This document shows, piece after piece, positions 9,515 through 19,698 of a DNA stretch of 64,000 nucleotides; within the stretch, counting starts at the first letter, position 1, and each line of letters opens with the position of its first letter. The position numbers were made by a program, and so were the translations under genes. The notes beneath the pieces were generated by a model. It made no database searches. It worked only from the letters and a program-made list of their open reading frames with translations, and was not told where the DNA came from. Source of the stretch: Helicobacter sp. 11S02629-2 (GTDB lineage: Bacteria > Campylobacterota > Campylobacteria > Campylobacterales > Helicobacteraceae); the NCBI RefSeq assembly GCF_002272875.1, contig NZ_MLAN01000006.1:62001-126000 (forward strand), given 5' to 3'.

Positions 9515-10432
9515 CTATAGTTTGCTTAAAGTAGCCTTTAGACCTTCTATATTGTTTACGCTTAATGTCCTTGCATCAAGCTTTGCATTTAACCCAGCCA
9601 AAACTGTACCATTACCAAACTCTATAAAGCAAGTTATGCCCTTTTCTTTTGCAAGGCTTACGCACTCATGATATCTAACTGGCATGACTAGCTGACTAGT
9701 TAAGTTAGTTATAGCTTCATTTTTAGTTTTATAAAGGTTTATATTTGCATTACTTATAACTTCAACTTTGCTATCTTGCAGGCTAGATTCTAAAAGTGCT
9801 TTAAAAGGCGTACACGCACTTTCTAAAAGCTCACAGTGGCTAGCAACTGACATATTTAAAAGTAAAGCCCTTTTAGCCCCTGCTTCTTTTAAAACTGGCA
9901 TAAAAGATTCTAAGTCTTTTTTGATGCCTGCTAGCACTGTTTGACCTTCTAAGTTAAAGTTAGCGGCATAGACTTTAGCGCCTTTTTGTCTTACCTCTTC
10001 ACACATAGTTTTTAAAAGACTTTCTTTAAGTCCTAAAACTACTAACATAGCACACTCATACTTCTCGCAAGCCTTTGCCATAAACTCACCTCTTTTATGA
10101 GTTAGCCTAACCCCCTCTTCAAAACTAGTCCCACCATTTATTGAATAAGCACTTACTTCACCTAAAGAGTGCCCAAAAGCAAGGCTTGGTCTAATCTCAC
10201 TTTCGCTTTCAAAAACAGCTTGTGCCATAGCACTTACAGCAAAGATAGCAGGTTGGGTAAACTGAGTTTGATTAAGCCTAGATTCATCTTTTAGCAAGTC
10301 TTTAAGCTTAAGCCCTAAAGCCTCACTAGCCCTCTCTTCTAACTCTTTTGCTACTTTGAAGTTATCTATAAAATCTAAGCCCATATTTAGACTTTGTGAA
10401 CCTTGTCCGGGATATAAAAAAGCGTATTTCAT
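9515..10432 (-). CDS. fabD: Malonyl-CoA:ACP transacylase
   Basis: 305 residues. FabD transfers malonate from CoA to acyl carrier protein to feed fatty acid elongation. The N-terminal GQGSQ (residues 9-13), nucleophile elbow GHSLGE (Ser89), the Arg of KRGEFM and VASHCELLE (catalytic His) are all present. 56 bases upstream of minC on the same strand, likely co-transcribed, which links cell envelope lipid supply (FabD, LpxC) with division control (MinC). Divergent from hemE. Confidence 0.96.
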   Translation of the reverse strand: MKYAFLYPGQGSQSLNMGLDFIDNFKVAKELEERASEALGLKLKDLLKDESRLNQTQFTQPAIFAVSAMAQAVFESESEIRPSLAFGHSLGEVSAYSINGGTSFEEGVRLTHKRGEFMAKACEKYECAMLVVLGLKESLLKTMCEEVRQKGAKVYAANFNLEGQTVLAGIKKDLESFMPVLKEAGAKRALLLNMSVASHCELLESACTPFKALLESSLQDSKVEVISNANINLYKTKNEAITNLTSQLVMPVRYHECVSLAKEKGITCFIEFGNGTVLAGLNAKLDARTLSVNNIEGLKATLSKL

Positions 10433-10475
10433 CTACTAGCCTTTGTCTTGGTATTTATATACAAAAAGTATAGTT

Positions 10476-10481
10476 TATAAT
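10476..10481 (+). promoter_or_regulatory. -10 element (TATAAT) for hemE
   Basis: GTTTATAATTAAAG in the fabD/hemE divergent gap, 35 bases before the preferred hemE ATG. Confidence 0.55.
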
Positions 10482-10510
10482 TAAAGAAATCTAACATGGA
10501 GAAAAAGCTA

Positions 10511-11542
10511 ATGAGTAAAAATATTTTTATAGATGCCTGCTTTAGAAAACCTACGCCTTATACACCTATATGGATGATGCGTCAAGCGGGAAGATACTTA
10601 AGTGAGTATCAAGAAGTAAGACATGAAGCGGGTGGCTTTTTAAACATGTGTAAAAACCCTAGCCTTGCTTCTAAAGTGACTTTGCAGCCTATAGATGTGC
10701 TAGATGTAGATGCTGCGATACTTTTTAGCGATATCTTGATGCTTCCTCATGAGATGGGGCTAGATCTAGTCTTTGAAAACCATGTGGGGCCAAAGTTTTT
10801 AGAAGTTATAACTAGTCTAGATTCTATAAAGAATCTTAAAAGGGGTGCTTTTAAAGACTTAAACTACGTTTATGAAACTATTTCTTTAACTAGAGCTAAG
10901 CTTGATAAGTCTAAGGCGTTAATTGGCTTTTGTGGTGCGCCATGGACACTAGCAACTTACATGATAGAAGGTCAAGGAAGTAAAAGCTATGCTAAGTCTA
11001 AAAAGATGCTTTATTCTAATCCAGAAACCCTACACGCCTTAATGAGAGTTTTAACCAGCGAGTTAAAAGGCTATCTAGATTCTCAGATAAAAGCAGGGGC
11101 TGATGCAGTTATGCTTTTTGATTCTTGGGCGAATGCCTTAGAAGATAGTGCTTATATGGAGTTTGGTTTTAGCTATATGATAGAAATTAGCGAGTATATA
11201 AAAAGAGAACACCCTAGAATCCCAGTTATACTTTTTCCAAGGGGTACTGGAAACTTTTTACATAAACTAAATGGCAACTTTGATGTTTTGGGTGTTGACT
11301 ATCAAACCCCTATGGAAGAAGCCAAGCACAAAGCTGGATCAAAGTACGTCTTACAAGGAAACCTAGAGCCTGCAAGACTTTATGACTTTGATGCTATGAA
11401 AAAAGGAGTTGAGCATATAATTGAGATTATGGGTAAAAAAGAAGGGCATATATTTAACCTAGGTCATGGCATGCTTCCAGATTTACCTAGAGAAAATGCT
11501 ATCAAGTTAGTAGAGCTTGTAAGAACACTAAGTGCTAGATAG
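10511..11542 (+). CDS. hemE: Uroporphyrinogen decarboxylase
   Basis: 343 residues. HemE decarboxylates the four acetate groups of uroporphyrinogen III to give coproporphyrinogen III in heme synthesis. It contains the signature [12 protein letters not shown] near the N-terminus, [18 protein letters not shown] and the GHG of FNLGHGMLP. An in-frame ATG exists at 10496 but has no RBS; the ATG at 10511 has GGAG nine bases upstream and gives the expected [19 protein letters not shown] start. Followed by a strong hairpin terminator. Confidence 0.97.
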   Translation: MSKNIFIDACFRKPTPYTPIWMMRQAGRYLSEYQEVRHEAGGFLNMCKNPSLASKVTLQPIDVLDVDAAILFSDILMLPHEMGLDLVFENHVGPKFLEVITSLDSIKNLKRGAFKDLNYVYETISLTRAKLDKSKALIGFCGAPWTLATYMIEGQGSKSYAKSKKMLYSNPETLHALMRVLTSELKGYLDSQIKAGADAVMLFDSWANALEDSAYMEFGFSYMIEISEYIKREHPRIPVILFPRGTGNFLHKLNGNFDVLGVDYQTPMEEAKHKAGSKYVLQGNLEPARLYDFDAMKKGVEHIIEIMGKKEGHIFNLGHGMLPDLPRENAIKLVELVRTLSAR

Positions 11543-11551
11543 GTTTTATGA

Positions 11552-11588
11552 TTTTAGATTCCATCTTTGGAATCTAAAAGGTGTTTTT
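11552..11588 (+). terminator. hemE intrinsic terminator built from an inverted AGATTC motif
   Basis: A 12-bp perfect stem, TTTTAGATTCCA (11552-11563) and TGGAATCTAAAA (11568-11579), with a 4-base loop and a short T-run a few bases after. Both arms contain the GATTC/GAATC core that recurs across the window. Confidence 0.75.
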
Positions 11589-11808
11589 AAAAATAAAAAA
11601 AGCATTAAGCCACATAACAAACTAAAGTAAAAGTCACATTTTCCTTGCAAGCTTAAGTATTTACTTAATATTTAGCTAGTTTTAAAACTAATATCTTAAT
11701 AAGCTATAAGCTACTATTAAGAATTAGTCTATTTTTATATAAGCGTGCTAACATTCATAACACAAACTTTAAAAAGCCAAAACCCCACACAACAAAAGGA
11801 TACAGCCT

Positions 11809-13146
11809 ATGAGACTAAACTTAAGATTTAAAGCCTTAGCACTTATATTACTACTGCCTATAAATTTTACCTTTGCAGAAGTGCTAAGCTTATCTGACTT
11901 TAAGCGTGCCATAGATTCCAACTCCTTAGAGCTAAATGACAACAAAGCAAACTATGAAAGCCAGATTAACCAATCTAAAAGCGACCTCTCTTGGCAGTTC
12001 CCCTATATACAAGCTACGGGTAATACAGAGCCTAGTGGCATAGGTGGAGGCACAGTTTTTACTTCAACTACACTTTTTATGCTAAGACCCACGCTTCCTT
12101 GGGTTAACTCACTTTTAAAGCAAGCCCTAAAAGTAAAAGGACTAGAGTATAAAGAAGCTACAGAGCTTGTAAAAAACATAGCTTTTATAAATGCAAAAAA
12201 GATGTATCTAACCTATATGGCCATAAAAGAAAAGTATAGATATGACATCCAAAGAGAGATAAACTTTTTAACACTTTTAAACATAGCCAAAAAAAAGCTA
12301 GATGCTGGAAGCATCAGTCAAAAAGACTATGTAAACTTTGAAAGCGCCTACATAGCTGCTAATCTAATAAGCATCTCTACTAAAAATGACCTTATAAAAG
12401 CACAGCAAGACCTCTATGTGATTTTAGGACTAAAAGATGCTGAGTTTTTAGAAAGCACTACTAAAAAAGATATATCTTCCATACTAGCTGATACTACTAG
12501 TGAGCTTTTGCGTCTAAAGAAAGTAGAAAGAACTATAACTAATAATAAAAATGACTTAATGGTACAGGGCTTAGAGATAAACTTTGATGACTTAGAAAAA
12601 AGTCAAGTACTAGGCATGCTTGAAAAATCTCCTTACTTAAACATACTCCAAGCACAAAGTAAGGGCTATGAGCTTTTAGCTAGGCAGGCTGGGAGGGATA
12701 TCTTCCCGGCAGGAGATTTAATAGTTGGCCTTGGGGTTAATACAACTGGTCTTTCTACAGGAGCTGCTTTTGATGTACAAATCCCTTTGCCCATAACTAG
12801 AAAGCAAACCCACTTAAAAGCTAAGTATATGGTGCTAAATCAAAGCACTATATATAAGTCTAATATCACAAAAAACACACTTCACATAAAGGTTAAATCC
12901 TACTTAGAACAGATGGATATATTAAAGCACTATATAGAGATAGCAAAAGAAGACATCAAGATAAAACGTAAACTTGCAGCCTTAACCAAGCTAGCCTATG
13001 ATGCACAAAAATCTAACCTCTTTGAATACATAACTTATGAAAACGCCTATGTAGATTCCCAAATACAGCTAGTAGACCAAAAGATACGCTACATCCAAAC
13101 ACTTGCCTTTTTAGAAGAAACGCTAGGGCAAAGCTTTACTAAGTAG
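11809..13146 (+). CDS. TolC-family outer-membrane efflux protein (possible CznC/CusC partner)
   Basis: 445 residues with a signal peptide ending at NFTFA. It has the long alternating helices of outer-membrane factors: an AIDSNSLELNDNKANYESQ start, an internal repeat, and a C-terminal ENAYVDSQIQLVDQKIRYI helix. LRPTLPWVNSLL and FEYITYENAYVD resemble metal-pump OMFs of Helicobacter. It stands alone with its own terminator; the metal RND pump at 41.8-45.9 kb has no OMF beside it, so this may be its outer-membrane channel. That pairing is inference. RBS AAGGA at good spacing. Confidence 0.8.
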   Translation: MRLNLRFKALALILLLPINFTFAEVLSLSDFKRAIDSNSLELNDNKANYESQINQSKSDLSWQFPYIQATGNTEPSGIGGGTVFTSTTLFMLRPTLPWVNSLLKQALKVKGLEYKEATELVKNIAFINAKKMYLTYMAIKEKYRYDIQREINFLTLLNIAKKKLDAGSISQKDYVNFESAYIAANLISISTKNDLIKAQQDLYVILGLKDAEFLESTTKKDISSILADTTSELLRLKKVERTITNNKNDLMVQGLEINFDDLEKSQVLGMLEKSPYLNILQAQSKGYELLARQAGRDIFPAGDLIVGLGVNTTGLSTGAAFDVQIPLPITRKQTHLKAKYMVLNQSTIYKSNITKNTLHIKVKSYLEQMDILKHYIEIAKEDIKIKRKLAALTKLAYDAQKSNLFEYITYENAYVDSQIQLVDQKIRYIQTLAFLEETLGQSFTK

Positions 13147-13154
13147 AATCTTTT

Positions 13155-13185
13155 TAGATTCTAAGTTTTTAGAATCTAGTTTTTT
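13155..13185 (+). terminator. Intrinsic terminator of the TolC-family gene
   Basis: Stem TAGATTCTAA (13155-13164) with TTAGAATCTA (13169-13178), 4-base loop, then six T. A third copy of the core (TAGAATC) lies just upstream at 13144. A second hairpin, AAGCACT/AGTGCTT (13201-13216), serves the convergent gene. Confidence 0.8.
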
Positions 13186-13229
13186 ATAAAAGTTTAAACT
13201 AAGCACTTTAGTGCTTAAAAGCTAAAAGC

Positions 13230-13700
13230 TTAGTAGTGCATAATGTCAGCATTTTTGCAGCCTAGTTTATTACCTAGCTTGCAAGATTTTTTAAAGTACT
13301 CATTTGCCTTAATCTTATCTTGCTTTACACCCATTCCCTTAAAGTAAAACACTCCTAGATTAAAACAGCCTTTAGCACTACCTAGCCTACAAGCCTTAGT
13401 ATATAGCTTAAAAGCCCCCTCATAACTTTGCGTTATACCATCTCCATATTCGCTAAAGTATCCAAGGGCATTACAAGAATCTGCCACATCACCATCGCAG
13501 GCTTTTTTAAGATACATAAGGGCTTTAGCCATATCCCTTGGTGCTTCTCTCCCAGTATAATAGGTCTTACCAAGCCTCCCACATGAAGCCATATCGCCAC
13601 TATCACATGCCTGATTTAACCGTTCTAGCGAAGTAGCAAAGCCAAAACTACTAGCTAAAAACACTCCTACTATAAACCCTTTTAATACCAACTTTTTCAT
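13230..13700 (-). CDS. Secreted Sel1-repeat (Hcp-type) protein
   Basis: 156 residues with signal peptide ending SSFGFATS and three Sel1 repeats carrying Cys pairs (QACDSGDMASCGRLG, KACDGDVADSC, KACRLGSAKGC, KSCKLGNKLGC). The size and pattern fit a small Hcp protein. Single gene, own RBS (AAGGATACATA), convergent with the TolC-family gene and divergent from the rhodanese gene. Ligand unknown. Confidence 0.82.
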   Translation of the reverse strand: MKKLVLKGFIVGVFLASSFGFATSLERLNQACDSGDMASCGRLGKTYYTGREAPRDMAKALMYLKKACDGDVADSCNALGYFSEYGDGITQSYEGAFKLYTKACRLGSAKGCFNLGVFYFKGMGVKQDKIKANEYFKKSCKLGNKLGCKNADIMHY

Positions 13701-13846
13701 TATGTATCCTTTGAGTTATGTTTTAGCTAGTCTTAATGTTAGCAAAAACTACTAGTGATGCTAAAGTCTTTAAAACATATAGCAGCTATGCAAAAAGCAC
13801 TTATGTTAGACTTATAAGACTAGATAATATTAAAAAGGATCTAAAG

Positions 13847-14602
13847 ATGACTAAGCTTTTAAAGATAAGTCTAAAACTACTAGCTAGCTTTTTTCTTCTA
13901 GCCTCTTTTGGGAATCTTGCAAGTGCTAAAACTAGCTCAAAAGATAATCAAAGTAGCAGCATAGACTTAAAAGCAAGCAATATACTCTCAGGTGAAACTT
14001 TGCAGCATATGCAAGATGATAGATCTTTAAAAGAAAAGATTTTAGTTATAGATATAAGATCTAAGAAAGAGTATAAAAAAGGTCACTTAAAGTTTGCTAT
14101 AAACTTAGATAAGAAGGCACTAAAAACGCTAGATAAGCACTTTATAACTAAGTACAAAGACTTTCCTTTAGTGCTTATAGCAAACAAGGCAAGTGAAACT
14201 AAGTCTGTGCTAAAAGAGCTTAAAAAACTAGGTTTTAAAGATATAAAGATAGCTAAAGGCTATGATGAGTTTAAAGGCTATGCACTTTATACTTATACAA
14301 GTATATTAGGTGAAGATGTAGAAGCAAGTGTTGGTAAAAAGAATGTGTTGATAATAGATGTTAGGGCTAAAGAAGACTATGAAAAAGGTCACCTTAAAGG
14401 TGCTATAAATATCCCTTTAAATGATGATATAACACCTTTTCTTCCTATGCTAGAAAAAAATAAAGATAAGAAGTTTGTAGTACACTGCTATACAGGCACT
14501 CAAAGTCAAGTCATGTCCACAAGGCTTACAAAACTAGGGTTTAAAAATGTTTATAACTCACTAGATGGAAGCTTGGAGTATGACTTTAAGTTTATACACT
14601 AA
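13847..14602 (+). CDS. Exported tandem rhodanese-domain protein
   Basis: 251 residues from the preferred ATG at 13847, which has AAGGA upstream and opens a clear signal peptide (LLKISLKLLASFFLLASFG). An earlier in-frame ATG at 13736 would bury the signal peptide, so I reject it. Two rhodanese-like domains follow. The first (KILVIDIRSKKEYKKGHLKF) has LIANKASET where the active-site loop should be and lacks Cys, so it is probably inactive. The second has VVHCYTGTQS with the catalytic Cys. A periplasmic sulfur-transfer or thiol role is likely but unproven. Possible -10 GATAAT at 13823. Confidence 0.8.
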   Translation: MTKLLKISLKLLASFFLLASFGNLASAKTSSKDNQSSSIDLKASNILSGETLQHMQDDRSLKEKILVIDIRSKKEYKKGHLKFAINLDKKALKTLDKHFITKYKDFPLVLIANKASETKSVLKELKKLGFKDIKIAKGYDEFKGYALYTYTSILGEDVEASVGKKNVLIIDVRAKEDYEKGHLKGAINIPLNDDITPFLPMLEKNKDKKFVVHCYTGTQSQVMSTRLTKLGFKNVYNSLDGSLEYDFKFIH

Positions 14603-14617
14603 AGACTTTGCAAGCTT

Positions 14618-14656
14618 AAAGCCTAGCTAGATTTAAAACTTTTACCTAGGCTTTTT
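14618..14656 (+). terminator. Terminator after the rhodanese gene
   Basis: Stem AAAGCCTAG (14618-14626) with CTAGGCTTT (14646-14654), a 19-base loop, and a T-run 14652-14656. Confidence 0.6.
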
Positions 14657-14786
14657 AGGCAGTTTTAGTCCATCTTTATAAGCATAAGAAAGTACTTAGT
14701 TTTATCCCTTTTTTATCTTTCTTGCAAGTAAAATAAGTTAAAATTAATTATCACAATTAAAATCTTAAAAGTTAGGTATAACCAAG

Positions 14787-14993
14787 ATGAATAAGCTAAA
14801 TATAAACAAACTAAAAACAAATAAGTTGAGGTTTTTGGGGATAGTAGCAGTAGGTGTATTTTTCATAGCCTGTCAAAGCCATGATGGAACACATAAAGAT
14901 AGCAAGCAAGACAAGATATCAAGCAAGGAAGCCAAAAGTGTAGCAAGAGATACTACAAAGCCTATAACCTTTAGGGCGCTTTGTAGAAACTAA
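14787..14993 (+). pseudogene. Truncated copy of the amino-acid-binding lipoprotein gene
   Basis: 68 codons. The N-terminus (LRFLGIVAVGVFFIACQ) is a lipoprotein signal with the same FFIACQ lipobox as the intact gene at 15197, then a Lys/Ser/Asp-rich linker, then TTKPITFRA, which matches the place where the mature binding domain begins (LSKPMELRVG in the intact copy). The frame ends at once in LCRN. I could not find the rest of the domain downstream. The upstream regions of the two copies are also alike. Best read as a decayed or partly deleted duplicate; a functional 68-residue lipoprotein is the alternative. Confidence 0.6.
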
Positions 14994-15196
14994 GACTTTG
15001 CCTTTTGCTAGATTTTATATTTTTACTTTTTTAGTTTTTGCACATAGCAAGATTCTAAGCTTTTCATAAAAGTTAGCAAAGCTAATGCACGCTTTTAGTA
15101 ACGTAAAAAGCACTAAAGGCATTAGTTTTGTCTCACTTGTAAGTGAAAGTAAGTTAAAATCTAGACTAATTTAAATTTTAACAACTAGGCAAAGAC

Positions 15197-16174
15197 ATGA
15201 ACTTAACAAAAAACATTCAAAATAAATATCTTAACAACTATCTAAAATACCTTGGAATCTTAGTCATAGGCATCTTTTTTATAGCCTGCCAAGGTGAAGC
15301 AAGCAATCACAACAAGACAAGCACTCAAACTTCACAAAACTCTATTGACGCTTCAACATCAAGTGCTAAAGCAAGCACTCAAACAACAAATAACGATATG
15401 GAATCTAAAGTAGATTCTAAAGCAAGTGATGTAGACTTAAGTAAGCCTATGGAGTTAAGGGTTGGGCATGAAGATGCTTACTATCCTTTTACTAGTATAA
15501 AAGATGGCAAGCCTTTAGGTTATGACTTAGATGTGATAAAGGCTATAGGTGAGATAGACCCTAATCTAACTATAAAGTATAGTGGTGTGCCTTGGGCTAG
15601 CGTTATATTAGGTCTAGATTCAGGTCGTTTTAACGTTATAGCTAATCAGATAGGGAAAACTAAAGTAAGGGAAGAAAAGTATATATTTAGCAAGTATCCT
15701 TACTTTATAAGCACTTCTCAGCTTATAGTTAGAGGAGGTGATGACAGTATAAAAACTGTAGCTGACTTAAAAGGGAAAACTTTAGGTGCAAATATAGGAG
15801 CTAATCACACTTTGACTTTAGAAAACTATGACAAAGCACATGGGAATCTTTTCAAGATTAAGTACTACAAAGACTTAAACTCTCTTTTAACTGACCTTAG
15901 TCTTGGTAGGATAGATGGCACGCTTAATGACCCAGCAAGTATAAAGTATCAAGCACAAACACAGCATCTTAACTTAAAAGCACTGCCTTTAGTTTTTGCA
16001 ATAAACCCAATCTATTTTATGTATGAAAAAAATGACACTGCCCTAAGAGATAGAATCGATGTCGATCTTAAAAAAGCTATAGATAGTGGTAAGCTAAAAG
16101 AGCTTTCACTTAAGTGGTTTGGGGATGATCAAACAAGCCTAGATTCTATAAACTCAAAGGCTATAGTCAAATAG
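15197..16174 (+). CDS. Amino-acid ABC transporter substrate-binding lipoprotein
   Basis: 325 residues. Signal peptide with lipobox FFIACQ (Cys near residue 32), a long Ser/Thr/Lys linker, then a class II solute-binding domain: RVGHEDAYYPFTSIKDGKPL, GYDLDVIKAI, WASVILGLDSGRFNVIANQI and LKGKTLGANIG. This matches the family-3 binding proteins for polar amino acids (HisJ/GlnH/TcyJ type); I cannot tell the ligand. It abuts the permease gene with no gap, so it is part of a binding protein-permease-ATPase operon. Confidence 0.9.
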   Translation: MNLTKNIQNKYLNNYLKYLGILVIGIFFIACQGEASNHNKTSTQTSQNSIDASTSSAKASTQTTNNDMESKVDSKASDVDLSKPMELRVGHEDAYYPFTSIKDGKPLGYDLDVIKAIGEIDPNLTIKYSGVPWASVILGLDSGRFNVIANQIGKTKVREEKYIFSKYPYFISTSQLIVRGGDDSIKTVADLKGKTLGANIGANHTLTLENYDKAHGNLFKIKYYKDLNSLLTDLSLGRIDGTLNDPASIKYQAQTQHLNLKALPLVFAINPIYFMYEKNDTALRDRIDVDLKKAIDSGKLKELSLKWFGDDQTSLDSINSKAIVK

Positions 16175-16858
16175 ATGTTTCACTACATACTAGAAGTTTT
16201 TGTAAGTCTTATAAAAGGCTTGCCTTATACCCTGCTTATAATGATAGTGGGCTTTGTGATAGGAAGCATCATAGGCTTTATACTAAGTCTTCTTCGTATA
16301 TATAAAGTCTTTTTCTTTTCGTGGCTAGCTGGAGTCTATGTATCTTTTTTTAGAGGCACGCCCTTACTAGTTCAAATATTACTAGCTTATCAAGGGCTTC
16401 CTTTAGTTTTAAAAGATACTAGTATCTACCCTTATATAAGGGACTTAGGGGCGATTTACTACGTGCTTTTTGTATATGTCTTATACTCTAGTGCGTATTT
16501 AAGTGAGATCTTTAGGTCTGCCCTTTTAAGCGTGCCTCACTCTCAGATGGAGGCTAGCTACTCTGTGGGCATGAGTACATCTAAAGCCCTCTTTCATGTC
16601 ATCATACCTCAAGCTTTAAGTAATGCCATGCCTAATCTTTCTAACTTCATAATCTTGCTTATAAAAGATACCTCTTTAGCAAGTATCGCTACTATCCCTG
16701 AGGTAATGGGTCTAGTAAACCAAGAAATAGCCAATACGAGGTCAGTTTTTACTGTCTTTTTAGTAGCAGCAGTCATCTACTGGGTGATATCTGTAGTGCT
16801 AGAAAAGATATTTGGTAAGTTAGAAAAAAGACATAGTTTGCACAAAAGGAAGATTTAG
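16175..16858 (+). CDS. Amino-acid ABC transporter permease
   Basis: 227 residues with about five membrane helices. The HisMQ-type signatures are present: FRGTPLLVQILL and the EAA loop ASYSVGMSTSKALFHVIIPQ, followed by SNFIILLIKDTSLASIA. A single permease chain probably homodimerises. The ATG starts directly after the stop of the binding-protein gene, so expression is coupled. Confidence 0.93.
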   Translation: MFHYILEVFVSLIKGLPYTLLIMIVGFVIGSIIGFILSLLRIYKVFFFSWLAGVYVSFFRGTPLLVQILLAYQGLPLVLKDTSIYPYIRDLGAIYYVLFVYVLYSSAYLSEIFRSALLSVPHSQMEASYSVGMSTSKALFHVIIPQALSNAMPNLSNFIILLIKDTSLASIATIPEVMGLVNQEIANTRSVFTVFLVAAVIYWVISVVLEKIFGKLEKRHSLHKRKI

Positions 16859-16861
16859 TAA

Positions 16862-17668
16862 ATGGCTAATGTGATAGCAACAGAAGACTTTGTGCATGAA
16901 AAAGAAACTAGCAAGCTTGTAAAATCAACTGACATGGTAACCATATCTTCGCTTTATAAAAGTTTTAACAAACTAGATGTATTAAAAGATATCAACCTAA
17001 GCATACAAAAAGGCGAGATAGTAGCACTCCTAGGCCCTAGTGGCAGTGGCAAAAGCACACTTTTAAGGTGTCTAAACTTACTTGAGATTCCAAGTAGTGG
17101 TAGTTTTATCATAGATGGCTATAAGTTTGATGCCAAAAAGTACAACAAAAAAGACATCTTAAATATGCGTAAAAAAACTGCCATGGTCTTTCAAAACTAT
17201 AATCTTTTTGCTAATAAAACTGCACTTCACAACATCACTCTAGCCTTAAATGTAGTCTATAAGCAAAATAAAAAAGAAAGTGAAAAGCTAGCTTTAAGTC
17301 TACTAAAAGAAGTAGGGCTAGAAGATAAAAAAGATGTTTTCCCCCATATGCTTAGTGGTGGACAACAACAGCGTATAGCCATAGCTAGAGCACTTGCCTT
17401 AAAACCTAAAGTCATACTTTTTGATGAGCCAACTTCTGCCCTAGATCCTGAGCTAGTAGGTGAAGTCTTAAACGTTATAAGTAATATAAAAGATCAGACC
17501 ATGCTTATAGTCACTCATGAGATGGAGTTTGCAAGGAAGGTTGCAAGTAGAATAGTTTTTATGAGTGAAGGAAGGATAGTTGAGATATCTAGTAGTGAGG
17601 AGTTTTTCTCCCATCCTAAAACTGAGAGGGCAGTGGCATTTTTAGAGAACTTTCATAAGAGGTTTTAG
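16862..17668 (+). CDS. Amino-acid ABC transporter ATP-binding protein
   Basis: 268 residues. Walker A GPSGSGKST, Q-loop FQNYNLF, signature LSGGQQQRIAIARAL, Walker B VILFDEPTSALD and switch His in VTHEM. GlnQ/HisP class. It carries an extra N-terminal segment of about 25 residues before the usual start at MVTISSLYKSF; the upstream ATG at 16862 has the AAAGGAAG ribosome-binding site, so the long form is preferred. Three bases after the permease. Confidence 0.94.
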   Translation: MANVIATEDFVHEKETSKLVKSTDMVTISSLYKSFNKLDVLKDINLSIQKGEIVALLGPSGSGKSTLLRCLNLLEIPSSGSFIIDGYKFDAKKYNKKDILNMRKKTAMVFQNYNLFANKTALHNITLALNVVYKQNKKESEKLALSLLKEVGLEDKKDVFPHMLSGGQQQRIAIARALALKPKVILFDEPTSALDPELVGEVLNVISNIKDQTMLIVTHEMEFARKVASRIVFMSEGRIVEISSSEEFFSHPKTERAVAFLENFHKRF

Positions 17669-17986
17669 GGCTAGTAGACTAAAGCGTGTAGTGATAGATG
17701 TAAAAAGGTTAATAAAGCTTTTTAACTAAAAGATTAAAGCTATGCTAATACAAAATCTAATTTTTATAATCCAAGTCTAATTAGATCTAATTAGATACAT
17801 AACACCTAAGATTTTAATCATAAAGATATGTTTAAAAAGTAGTATAGATTCTATTTAAGATAAAGATTATATTTTCTTTAGTTTGCAAGATTAAAAATTT
17901 ACTAAATTGGAGCTTTGCTAATAAAGCTTGCGCCCTCTTTCATATTGTGAAAAAAGAAGACGCCAGTGTGTGTGTAAAGGAAGATA

Positions 17987-18034
17987 ATGCGTAAAATGTT
18001 CTTTAACTTAACCCAAAACTTAAAGGACTTTTAA
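17987..18034 (+). CDS. Possible 15-codon leader ORF
   Basis: ATG preceded by AAAGGAAG at ideal spacing, encoding MRKMFFNLTQNLKDF, and ending TAATG so that its stop overlaps the next short ORF. It could be a leader peptide or chance. Only the RBS and the overlap support it. Confidence 0.2.
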   Translation: MRKMFFNLTQNLKDF

Positions 18035-18159
18035 TGTATCAAAGGAATTGCTACACGAAAACTAAATCTAATGTTGTAAATCATTTGATTTATGAGTGGT
18101 ATATTATCAGAGCTAAACTTAAAAGAATATTAAAAATAAGAATTAATCTTAAAATATAA
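18034..18159 (+). CDS. Possible 41-residue small protein
   Basis: Starts at the TAATG overlap with AAAGGA seven bases upstream. The product is very basic (YIIRAKLKRILKIRINLKI at the C-terminus) and could be an amphipathic helix. No family recognised; the region is so AT-rich that chance is a real alternative. Confidence 0.22.
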   Translation: MYQRNCYTKTKSNVVNHLIYEWYIIRAKLKRILKIRINLKI

Positions 18160-18188
18160 AACTATAAATACTTACCCCAGTTTAATAG

Positions 18189-19691
<1,503 letters not shown>

Positions 19692-19698
19692 GACTTGT

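Noticed and set aside
13736-13846. Upstream ATG extension of the rhodanese gene
   Set aside because: It places 37 residues before a clear signal peptide and lacks an RBS; the ATG at 13847 has AAGGA.
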